Shown: piece after piece, positions 9,140-17,700 of the stretch | How positions within the stretch are numbered: position 1 is the first letter of the stretch | How the letters are laid out: the number at the start of each line of letters is the position of its first letter | From: Sphingobium sp. | GTDB lineage: Bacteria; Pseudomonadota; Alphaproteobacteria; Sphingomonadales; Sphingomonadaceae | Assembly (NCBI GenBank): GCA_017744605.1 | Contig: JAGIAZ010000009.1 | Location: forward strand, 1 to 64,000 | Direction: 5' to 3' | Length of the DNA: 64,000 nt | Translations under genes and position numbers: made by a program | The notes under the pieces: generated by a model | Told to the model about the DNA's origin: nothing | What the model saw: the letters and a program-made list of their open reading frames with translations, nothing else | Databases searched by the model: none

Positions 9140-10135
9140 TCAGCGCTTCGCCGGCTCGGACACGGCCACCGTCACCGGCTGGCCCTGGCGGAGCGCGCCA
9201 TCCGGATCGCTCACCACGATGCGGAGGCGATAGACGAGGTCGGTCCGCAGGTCGCTGGTCTGCACGGTCTTCGGCGTGAACTCGGCGCGCGGCGAGATAT
9301 AGCCGATCGTGCCATGATAGGTCTTGTCATTGCCGTCGGCCTTGACCGTCACGGCCATGCCGGGCGCGATGCGGCTCAGATCGCCTTCCGCGACATAGGC
9401 ACGGACGCGCAGCGGCCGGTCGATGGCGAGCGTGAACACCGTCTCGCCCGGCGCGACGATGGCGCCCGGCTCGCGGGCTCGCGTCACCACCGTGCCGTCG
9501 CTGCTCGCGAGAAGACGCGTGTCGCCGCTATCCGTGGCGATGCCCGATTGCGCCGCCCTGGCTGCCTGAACCGCTGCGCGGGCAGCTTCGATATCCTCGG
9601 CGCGCGGGCCGGCCTGGACCAGCGAGAGATTGGCCTTGGCTTCGGACAGGGCAGCCCGGGCACGATCGCGGGCCGCGACGGTCTGTTCCCAGAGCGCCTT
9701 GCTGATCGCGCCGGGCTCGACCAGCGGCTGGCGGCGCGCATAGTCGCCTTCGGCATCGGACGCCGCGGCCGAAGCGCTGGCGACGCGCGCCTTGGCCGCC
9801 TCGATGTCCTGCGCGCGGCTGCCGTGGACGAGCTTATCGAGCTGGGCCTGAGCCTGCGCGACCTGGGCTGCCGCCTGGGCAGCGCGATCCTCGATCGGCG
9901 CCTTGTCGAGCGAGGCGAGGAGATCGCCTGCCTTCACATGGGCGCCTTCCTCCACCGGAATCCGGTCGATCCGCCCGCCGACCCGGAAACCGAGATCGAC
10001 TTCGCGAATGTCGACATTGCCGTAGAGCGCGAGCGGACCCTGCGCTTTCGGGAAAAGCCCGAAGCCCCGCGTCGCGAAGGCCGCGACGATCAGTCCCACG
10101 AGGAGCACGATGGGGATGAGACGCTTGCGAGTCAT
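9140..10135 (-). CDS. HlyD/YbhG-type periplasmic adaptor of the efflux operon
   Basis: A membrane-fusion protein of 331 residues linking the inner-membrane exporter to the outer-membrane channel. It has one N-terminal anchor helix (about 5-24), a biotinyl-lipoyl-like half motif GFRVGGRIDRIPVEEGAHVKAG, a long Ala/Glu/Arg coiled-coil hairpin (about 75-190) and the matching half around SSDGTVVTRAREPGA, followed by a beta-barrel domain. The ATG at 10135 overlaps the repressor stop (ATGA). The gene order repressor-adaptor-ATPase-permease-permease equals E. coli cecR-ybhG-ybhF-ybhS-ybhR. Confidence 0.93.
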   Translation of the reverse strand: MTRKRLIPIVLLVGLIVAAFATRGFGLFPKAQGPLALYGNVDIREVDLGFRVGGRIDRIPVEEGAHVKAGDLLASLDKAPIEDRAAQAAAQVAQAQAQLDKLVHGSRAQDIEAAKARVASASAAASDAEGDYARRQPLVEPGAISKALWEQTVAARDRARAALSEAKANLSLVQAGPRAEDIEAARAAVQAARAAQSGIATDSGDTRLLASSDGTVVTRAREPGAIVAPGETVFTLAIDRPLRVRAYVAEGDLSRIAPGMAVTVKADGNDKTYHGTIGYISPRAEFTPKTVQTSDLRTDLVYRLRIVVSDPDGALRQGQPVTVAVSEPAKR

Positions 10136-10818
10136 GGATTCGTCTCCGTAAGCAGGTCTTGTGCGGATCGGCGCAGGCCCGCGATGAGCGTTTCGGCCGT
10201 GGCTTCGTCGAGATCGTCGACCCGCATGAGGCGGCTGACGCAGGCGCGCCCCAACCGCAAGATGAGCGCCATGCCCACGATGTTCATCACCAATGTGCGG
10301 CGGCCGGTGTCGTCGAGCGACGGCCGCGCGATCTTCAGCAGACCGAGCACGGTCTCCAGCACCGGCGACATGATGCCGTGATAGAGCCGCTCGAAAGCCT
10401 CGGTCGGGCGCTGCTGTTCGCGGGCAATGAATTGCGACCAGGTTTCGGATTGCGGCGCCAGCATGAGCCGCGCGAAATTCTCCAGCAGGTCGAGCATCGC
10501 TGCGCGCGCCTGTTCGGGCTCCTGCGGCGGGCGGGCCCGGATCGGCGCCATCCCGGCCGCATGCACCGCGCCGATCTGATATGCGATATAGTCGGCGCAG
10601 GCGAGGTAGAGCCCCTGCTTGCCGCCGAAATGATAGGTGATGGACGACATGGCCGTGCCGGTCGCGGCGGCGATATCGCGCGTGCTGGCGCCATCGAAGC
10701 CGCGCTGCGCGAATTGTTCGATTGCAGCCTCGACCAGGCGAAGCGCCAGGCCCGGCGCGGGTCGTTGCGCCTCTCCGGCGTTGGAGATCCTGACTCCATC
10801 TTGCGCTTGCGTCGCCAT
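10132..10818 (-). CDS. TetR-family regulator, CecR-like, of the efflux operon
   Basis: 228 residues with an N-terminal helix-turn-helix at about 28-70 (FAQRGFDGASTRDIAAATG, then ITYHFGGKQGLY) and a C-terminal ligand domain. The C-terminal part and the operon context match the CecR (YbiH) group, which in E. coli controls ybhGFSR. First gene of the operon, so it is likely autoregulated through the palindrome at 10830-10849, which ends 12 bases before the start codon. The inducer is unknown. Confidence 0.9.
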   Translation of the reverse strand: MATQAQDGVRISNAGEAQRPAPGLALRLVEAAIEQFAQRGFDGASTRDIAAATGTAMSSITYHFGGKQGLYLACADYIAYQIGAVHAAGMAPIRARPPQEPEQARAAMLDLLENFARLMLAPQSETWSQFIAREQQRPTEAFERLYHGIMSPVLETVLGLLKIARPSLDDTGRRTLVMNIVGMALILRLGRACVSRLMRVDDLDEATAETLIAGLRRSAQDLLTETNP

Positions 10819-10829
10819 GGACAGCTCGT

Positions 10830-10849
10830 TTGTTCGATCGAACGAACAA
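10830..10849. promoter_or_regulatory. Predicted operator of the TetR-type regulator
   Basis: TTGTTCG and CGAACAA are perfect 7-base inverted arms around a 6-base spacer ATCGAA, with a nested palindrome TTCGATCGAA. The position immediately upstream of the regulator gene, the size and the symmetry are what TetR-family operators show. Binding is inferred. Confidence 0.7.
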
Positions 10850-10900
10850 TGTCAATGGGCGTTCACAAAGCCGGCTCATCATCGAACCGCTTCCAGTTGC

Positions 10901-11047
10901 TCAGTCGGTCTTGTCGGAATCCGGCCGGCCGGACTCGGCCTGGCCGTCGCCTTGCGCGCGCTCGCGTGCCTGCTCCTTGCGGCGGCGCAGATTGGCGCGC
11001 AGGGCTTCGGCAAGGCGGCGCTGGCGTTCGGGATCGTCGGCGGACAT
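10901..11047 (-). CDS. Small basic hypothetical protein
   Basis: About 48 residues, strongly charged, mostly one predicted helix ([24 protein letters not shown]) with a Gly/Ser/Asp tail. An alternative ATG at 11065 would add six residues (MANQHF). Neither start has a clear Shine-Dalgarno sequence. Short Arg-rich proteins of this form appear repeatedly in sphingomonad annotations, but I know no function. It is divergent from the tRNA-Thr gene. Confidence 0.6.
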   Translation of the reverse strand: MSADDPERQRRLAEALRANLRRRKEQARERAQGDGQAESGRPDSDKTD

Positions 11048-11090
11048 GAAATGCTGATTAGCCATTCGCAGCGGGAGGCGGCAAGTCGCC

Positions 11091-11120
11091 TTGACAAATC
11101 GCAGGCGCTGAGGCCATAGG
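11091..11120 (+). promoter_or_regulatory. Predicted promoter of tRNA-Thr(GGT)
   Basis: A perfect -35 TTGACA (11091-11096) is followed after 18 bases by CATAGG (11115-11120). The tRNA begins about 40 bases further on. The -10 is only a half match, so the call rests mainly on the -35 and the position. Confidence 0.45.
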
Positions 11121-11161
11121 CGCGGCCTTGCTGACGCGGGGTCCCCCCTGCGAGCCGTCGT

Positions 11162-11236
<75 letters not shown>

Positions 11237-11488
11237 CTTTCTGGAGAACAGAACATCACCCCTCCGGGGGCCTGGTCGACGCTGTCCGGCAAATGCCCGC
11301 GCGTCTGTGTCCGGTTCGGCATGGGCCTCGACCTGAGCCTCGACTTGCCTCGTTTCCCGCGCGCCCAAGATTGATTTGCCCGGACAGCCACGCATATTTG
11401 TTACTTCACCGGCGGTGAGTGCCCGGCGCCTCCGGGCGGCGCAGGCAAATGAGGCCATGACCCAACGATATGGAGCAGGTCCGACAGG
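11237..11488. other. Intergenic region between tRNA-Thr(GGT) and the aldehyde dehydrogenase
   Basis: 252 bases without a supported gene. Short GC-rich inverted repeats such as GCGCC/GGCGC near 11428-11445 could be terminators or upstream regulatory structure, but no clear promoter boxes stand out. Confidence 0.4.
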
Positions 11489-12970
11489 ATGATGGAGCAG
11501 ATGGTGCCGACGCATAACGCTGACAGAGACGCCGTCCGCAATTCGCCGCTCTTCAAGCAGCAGGCGCTGATCGGCGGGCGATGGCGAAGTGCCGCGTCGG
11601 GCGGTACGATCGCGGTCGACGATCCCTTCACCGGCGAGACGATCGGCGCCGTGCCCGATCTTGACCGGCAGGAGGTGCAGGGCGCTATCGACGCGGCCCA
11701 GGCCGCCTTCAAGGACTGGTCGCGCCGGCCGGCGAAAGACCGCGGCGCGCTGCTGCGGCGCTGGCATGAGCTCATCATGGCCAACAGGGAGATGCTGGCC
11801 CGGATCATCACGCTCGAAAACGGCAAGGCCCTCAAGGAAGCACGCGCCGAGATCGACTATGGCGCGGCCTTCGTCGAATTCTACGCCGACGAGGCGACGC
11901 GCGCCTTCGGCGAAGTCATTCCCGCCAATGCGCCGGGCCGCGAGTTGCGCGCGACGCGCGAACCGGTCGGCGTCTGCGTCGCGATCACGCCGTGGAATTT
12001 CCCCAATGCCATGCTGACCCGCAAGCTTGCGCCGGCACTGGCAGCGGGCTGCACGATGGTCGCCAAGCCCGCCTCGCAAACGCCGCTCTCGGCGCTCGCG
12101 CTCGGCCTGCTGGCGCAGGAAGCGGGCATTCCGGACGGCGTGCTCAACGTCGTCACCGGCAAAGCCTCCATGATCGGCGAGATCGTGACCTCGAGCCAGA
12201 CCGTCCGCAAGATCAGCTTCACTGGGTCGACCGGCATCGGCGCCTGGCTGATGCAGGCGAGCGGCCCGACCATCAAGCGGCTGGGCCTGGAGCTGGGCGG
12301 CAACGCGCCGCTCATCATCTTCGACGACGCCGACCTCGACATGGCGATCGAGACGGCGATGGTCGCCAAGTTCCGCAACAGCGGCCAGAGCTGCATCGCC
12401 GCCAACCGCATCTATGTGCAGGCCGGCATCCACGACCGCTTCGTCGAGGCGTTCCGCACGCGCATCGCGGCGATGGTGCTGGGCGACGGCTTCGACGAGG
12501 CCACCGACATCGGCCCGCTGATCGACACGGCCGCCGTCGACAAGGTCAACGAGCATCTCGACGAGGCCTTGAAAGCCGGCGCCACGCTGCTTGCCGGAGG
12601 ACGCGGCGAAGGCCGGATGATGCCGCCCTCGCTGATCGCCGGCGTCCGGCAGGACGCCCTGCTGACCCGCGAGGAGACTTTCGGGCCGCTGGCTGCGGTG
12701 ATCCGGTTCGACAGCTATGAAGAGGCCATCTGCCTCGCCAACGACACGCCCTTCGGCCTCGCCTCCTATATATGCTCGTCCGATCCGCGGACGATCGCGC
12801 GCGCGACACGCGACATCGAGAGCGGCATGTGCGGGATCAACACGGGCCTGATCTCGAACGCGGCAGCGCCCTTCGGCGGCGTCAAGCAGTCGGGCCTCGG
12901 CCGCGAAGGCTCCCACCACGGCCTCGAGGACTATCTGAACATCAAATATCTCTGCCAGGCAGGGCTTTAA
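11489..12970 (+). CDS. gabD: NAD(P)-dependent succinate-semialdehyde dehydrogenase family protein
   Basis: An aldehyde dehydrogenase of 493 residues that would oxidise succinic semialdehyde, or a related aldehyde, to the acid. It has the cofactor motif FTGSTGIG, the general-base Glu in LELGGNAP and the nucleophile Cys in NSGQSCIAANRIY. That cysteine context, with the early motif ITPWNFPNAML, is typical of GabD. Three ATG codons lie within the first 13 bases (11489, 11492, 11501), so the start is uncertain by up to four residues. No GABA transaminase gene is adjacent, so the physiological substrate is inferred. Confidence 0.88.
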   Translation: MMEQMVPTHNADRDAVRNSPLFKQQALIGGRWRSAASGGTIAVDDPFTGETIGAVPDLDRQEVQGAIDAAQAAFKDWSRRPAKDRGALLRRWHELIMANREMLARIITLENGKALKEARAEIDYGAAFVEFYADEATRAFGEVIPANAPGRELRATREPVGVCVAITPWNFPNAMLTRKLAPALAAGCTMVAKPASQTPLSALALGLLAQEAGIPDGVLNVVTGKASMIGEIVTSSQTVRKISFTGSTGIGAWLMQASGPTIKRLGLELGGNAPLIIFDDADLDMAIETAMVAKFRNSGQSCIAANRIYVQAGIHDRFVEAFRTRIAAMVLGDGFDEATDIGPLIDTAAVDKVNEHLDEALKAGATLLAGGRGEGRMMPPSLIAGVRQDALLTREETFGPLAAVIRFDSYEEAICLANDTPFGLASYICSSDPRTIARATRDIESGMCGINTGLISNAAAPFGGVKQSGLGREGSHHGLEDYLNIKYLCQAGL

Positions 12971-13030
12971 ACGGCGCGATCCCGTTTCCCGCTCGCCCGG
13001 AGCCCGAACGGTGCGAAGAAAGAAGGGAAA

Positions 13031-13106
13031 TGGTGCCGCTTAGGTGACTCGAACACCTGACCCTCGCATTACGAATGCGATGCTCTACCGGCTGAGCTAA
13101 AGCGGC
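13031..13106 (-). tRNA. tRNA-Thr, anticodon CGT
   Basis: The minus strand gives acceptor GCCGCTT/AAGCGGC, D-arm GCTCAGCCGGTAGAGC, anticodon stem GCATT-loop-AATGC with loop TTCGTAA, T-arm with GTTCGAGTC, and encoded CCA. The anticodon CGT reads ACG (Thr). All stems pair. It lies 1.8 kb from the other tRNA-Thr and on the opposite strand, between the aldehyde dehydrogenase and the PAS gene. Confidence 0.96.
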
Positions 13107-13336
13107 TCCGGATCCGCCGGCCAAAGCCGGACAGGCTGCGAAGAACGGCCGGGGGCCGCACTTCCTTAGCAGCGGCGGCGCTTACCAGCGCGAAGGGCGC
13201 CATGCAAGCGGCAACCGCGCGGAAGGTGTCGCCTCTTTTGGACAACGGCGTTATCGCCGGGCGCTTTACCGCTCATTTACCAAAGTTGGCGCACAATAGC
13301 CGCTCGAAGGACCAATTTTCCGGAGCGGATGACGCC

Positions 13337-14626
13337 ATGGACGCGTACGCCAAGAGCCAGCTCGATTCCCCGATGTACGACGAGGTTGTCGAAGCGCCGC
13401 CGATCGTCCGCTTCGACGAGCGGCGCATGCATATCCGCGCCTATAACTACTGGGCGTCGCTCCTGAACGATCGCAACCTGCCGAGCATCGAGGACTTGAA
13501 CCCCTCGGAAATCGAGGATTTCGGTTCGCACAGCGTGTTGCTGGATTTCACCGGCGGAATGGACGATCCGGCCATCGCCTTCATGGGCACCGCTATCGCG
13601 GCCCAGTGCGACCTTGACGGCCCGATCGGCAATATCAGCGAGATTCCGCCGCGTACCCTGCTGTCGCGCCTCACCGACCACTATCTCCAGATCATCGCCA
13701 ATGCGGCGCCGATCGGATTCGAAGCCGAGTTCACCAACCAGCGCGGCAACGAGATTCTCTATCGCGGCATCATGATGCCCTTCTCGTCGAACGACGAGGA
13801 CATCGACTTCGTCTATGGCGTGATCAACTGGAAGGAAGTGGTGAACGACACCGTATCCGCCGCGATCGTCGCCGAAGCGCTCGAGCAGGCGACGACCGCG
13901 ACCGTCACCAACATCACGCCGCTCTGGGACCGCGCGCTCGAGATCGTCGATGAAATCGGCGAGGATGAGGAAGGCGCGCTCGAACTGACGCTCGACGACC
14001 AGTTCCAGGTCGATGTCGAGGCCAGCCTCGATGATTGTCTCGCCGCCGCGCGCGATGCCGCCGCTGCCGCCAATGCCAGCGAGGGCCGCACGCGTCATGC
14101 GCTCTATCGCGCCATCGGCCTCGCCCATGCCTTCGCGCTCGCCGCGCGCAGCCGCCCGCAAGATTATGAGGCGATCCTGGAAGACGCCGGCATCGTCGCC
14201 CATCCGCGCAGCCCGATGACGGCGCTCGCCAAGCTCGTCTTCGGCGCGACCTACGACAAGACGCGCGTCGCCGAGTTCGTCTGCGCCATCGACTATGCGC
14301 TGGAGCAGGATCTCGCGCCCGGCGCACTGATCGGCCACCTTCATGAACTTCCCGGCGGCCTCAAGGCGCTGGTGGGCGCCTATCGCGCCGCAAAGCGCGG
14401 CGAAATCGTGGCGCCAGCCGGTCCATCGCGCGCCACGGTGCTGGCGCGTCGCGCGCTCGCCAAGGTGAATCCGGTCGCCAACGCGGCCTTCTCGGCCGAC
14501 GAAGCCGGCCTCGCCATCGTGGTCATGCGCCGCGAAGATGACGGGAGCTACGTGCCCGTTGCCGCGCTCGATCATGACGACAAGCTCGCCGAGCGCGTCC
14601 TGGCGGCGGCGGCCCGCAAGCTCTGA
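13337..14626 (+). CDS. PAS-domain protein, function unknown
   Basis: A 429-residue soluble protein. The N-terminal half (about 20-160) resembles the PAS_5-type sensor fold of alphaproteobacterial proteins (YNYWASLLNDRNLPSIEDLNP, and FGSHSVLLDF). The acidic, Ala-rich C-terminal half has no domain I recognise, and there is no kinase, cyclase or DNA-binding domain. ATG 13337 begins the conserved-looking segment MDAYAK; in-frame ATG 13202 would add 45 residues with a different composition. It lies 139 bases upstream of the NAD-glutamate dehydrogenase gene on the same strand, so a shared role in nitrogen or carbon sensing is possible but unproven. Confidence 0.75.
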   Translation: MDAYAKSQLDSPMYDEVVEAPPIVRFDERRMHIRAYNYWASLLNDRNLPSIEDLNPSEIEDFGSHSVLLDFTGGMDDPAIAFMGTAIAAQCDLDGPIGNISEIPPRTLLSRLTDHYLQIIANAAPIGFEAEFTNQRGNEILYRGIMMPFSSNDEDIDFVYGVINWKEVVNDTVSAAIVAEALEQATTATVTNITPLWDRALEIVDEIGEDEEGALELTLDDQFQVDVEASLDDCLAAARDAAAAANASEGRTRHALYRAIGLAHAFALAARSRPQDYEAILEDAGIVAHPRSPMTALAKLVFGATYDKTRVAEFVCAIDYALEQDLAPGALIGHLHELPGGLKALVGAYRAAKRGEIVAPAGPSRATVLARRALAKVNPVANAAFSADEAGLAIVVMRREDDGSYVPVAALDHDDKLAERVLAAAARKL

Positions 14627-14765
14627 ATGGCGGAACAAGCCTGACCGGAATTGACGTAATATTGTTGCTGTAGGCGGGAGAGGGGCCTAAACCGCCAAGG
14701 ATAGAAACCCGAGCTGCGGCCCATATCCTCCCATCCTCGCCGCGGTTTTCCGGGAGAGGATCTTC

Positions 14766-17700
14766 ATGAACACCACGGCAAAATCCGCCTCCGCCCCTTC
14801 CCTCATATCCGCGATCGGCGCCGCGCTTGCCGGCAGCCTCCATGGCACGGACACCGGCACGCTGACAGGCGAATCGCTCGACGCCGCGACCGCCTTCCTC
14901 GCCGAAGCCGCCTCCCGGCGCGCCGATGGCCAGTGCATCGTCCAAATCGACAGCGGCGGAGAGGATCTGCACATCTCGGGCCGCCGCCGCCAGCGGCTCG
15001 CCATCGTCAATGCCGACATGCCGTTCCTGGTCGACAGTATCGCCAACTGCCTGGGCGACGCCGGCCTTTCCATCCACCTGATCGCCCACCCGGTGCTCCC
15101 CGTGAAGCGCGACGAGGCCGGCCATGCGGTCGCCATTGGCGACGATGACGACGCACGCCGGGAATCGCTGATCTACATCGAGACGGACCGCGCCGACGCG
15201 CGCGGCCGCCAGACGCTGGCAAAAGCGCTCGATCTGACATTGGCGCAGGTGCGGGCCGCCGTGTCCGGCTGGCGCGCGATGATCGACGCGCTCAACGCCG
15301 ACGCCAACCGCCTCGGCCCGAGCGAGGGCGGCGACCTGCTGCGCTGGTTCCTCAAGGGCAATCTCACCCAGCTCGGCCATGAAGTGCGCCTGGCCGACGG
15401 CAGCCAGGCGCGCGCCAAGGGCATTTCGACGTTCGGCGACGAGCCGCTGCTGGCCGAAGCGACCATCGCGGCCATTTTCGACTGGTACGCAAAAGGCCAT
15501 GACGGCCTCCTCATCCTCAAGTCGAACCGCGTCAGCCATGTCCATCGGCGCGTCCTGATCGACCTTTTCGTCGTGCCTGTGCACGAGGGCGGAAAGGTCA
15601 CGTCGCTTTCGATCCATGCCGGCCTCTGGACCAGTGCCGCGCTGAGTGCGCCCTGCGAGATCGTGCCGATCCTGCGCGGCACGCTGTCCGGGCTCATGGC
15701 GCGATTCGCATATGATCCCGCGGGCCACGCCGCCAAGGCGCTCGCCCATGTGCTGACCCATCTGCCGCACGACATCATGCTGGGGCTGCCCGCCGAGGCG
15801 CGCGAGCGGCTGGCACTGACGGCCATGTCGCTGGCCGACCGGCCGCGCCCGAAGATCGAACTGGTCGCCGACACGCTCGGGCGCCATCTCTTCGCCTTCG
15901 TCTGGCTGCCGCGCGACGATGTCTCGACCGCCCGGCGCGAAGCCATTGAGGACATGCTGACCGGCGCGGCCCGCGCGCCGCTGCTCGGCTGGTCGATGGC
16001 ACTGGAGGATAGTGGCCTTGCCCTCATCCGCTTCACGATCGACCTGCGGGGCGATGGGTACATGCCCGATGGCGCCGCCCTCGATGCACAGCTCGGCACG
16101 ATGCTGCGCGGCTGGCTGCCGGCCGTCGAGGCCGCTCTGACCGACCTTGGCGAAGGCGCCCGCGCAGCCGTGCTGGCCGAGCGGTTCGCCGAGGGCTTCC
16201 CGATGGTCTACCGCATCGGTGCCGGACCCGACGAAGCGGCACTGGACATTTGCGCGCTGCACCGGATTGCCGGACCCGGCACACGCAGCGTGCGTTTCTA
16301 TCGCAACCCCGAGGACGGCGAGACTCGCTTGCGCGTCAAGATAGCGAGCTTTGAAGCGCTGGCCCTGTCCGAGGCCGTGCCGGCGCTGGAGAATTTCGGC
16401 TTCCGCGCCCTCGAGGAGTTGAGCACCCCGGTCGGTCCCGGCGGCTCGCTGGGCCACATCCAGCGCTTCGTCATCGAGCGGCAGGATGGCGGCCCTGCCG
16501 CGCCGGTGCTGGAGCGCGCGGCCATCGTCGCCGAAGCCCTCGACGCCGTGCTCGAAGGCCGCGCCGAGAACGATCGCTTCGCCGAGCTGATCGTCACCAC
16601 CAGCCTGTCGCCGCGCGACATCGTCATCCTGCGCGCCATGTTCCGTTACCTGCGCCAGACCGGCGTTTCCTACGGCCTTTCGACCGTCGCCGACGCGCTG
16701 CGCCGCGAATCGGGCATATCCGAGCTGCTGGTCCGCCTGTTCTCCGCGCTGCACGATCCTGCCTCGGCCGGCGGGAAAGACGCGTCCGAGGCCATCAACC
16801 GCGATATCGACCGCGCGCTGGAAAGCGTCACCGCGCTGGAGGATGACCGCATCCTGCGCCTCTATCGCGCCGTCATCATGGCGACGCTGCGCACCAATGC
16901 CTTCACGCCCGCGGCGCAGGAAGCGCTTGCCTTCAAGCTCGACAGCGCGCTCGTACCGGGGCTGCCCAAGCCGCTGCCCTGGCGGGAAATCTGGGTCTAT
17001 TCGCCCCGCGTCGAGGGCATCCATCTGCGTGCCGGCCGCGTCGCACGCGGCGGCTTGCGCTGGTCGGACCGGCGCGACGACTTCCGCACCGAAGTTCTGG
17101 GCCTGATGAAGGCCCAGCGCGTCAAGAACGCCGTGATCGTGCCGACCGGCGCCAAGGGCGGCTTCTATCCCAAGCTGCTGCCCAATCCTGCGCAGGACCG
17201 CGATGCCTGGCTTGCGGAAGGCACGGAGAGCTACCGCATCTTCATCCGCGCCCTGCTTTCCGTCACCGACAACCTCGTCAAGGGCAAGGTCGCCCATCCA
17301 AGGAATGTCATCGTTCACGATGGCGAGGATCCCTATTTCGTCGTCGCCGCCGACAAGGGCACGGCGACCTTCTCCGATATCGCCAATGCCATCGCGCTGG
17401 ATCGTCGCTTCTGGCTGGGCGACGCGTTCGCCAGCGGCGGATCGAACGGTTATGACCACAAGGCCATGGGCATCACCGCCCGCGGCGCCTGGATCAGCGT
17501 CCAGCGCCACTTCGCCGAAATGGGCGTCGACGTGCAGAAGGAAAGCGTGCGCGTCATCGGCGTCGGCGACATGTCGGGCGACGTGTTCGGCAACGGCATG
17601 CTGCTCAGCAAGGCGATCAAGCTGGTCGCCGCCTTCGACCACCGTCACATCTTCATCGATCCCGATCCCGATCCGGCGTCCAGCTGGAAGGAACGTGCGC

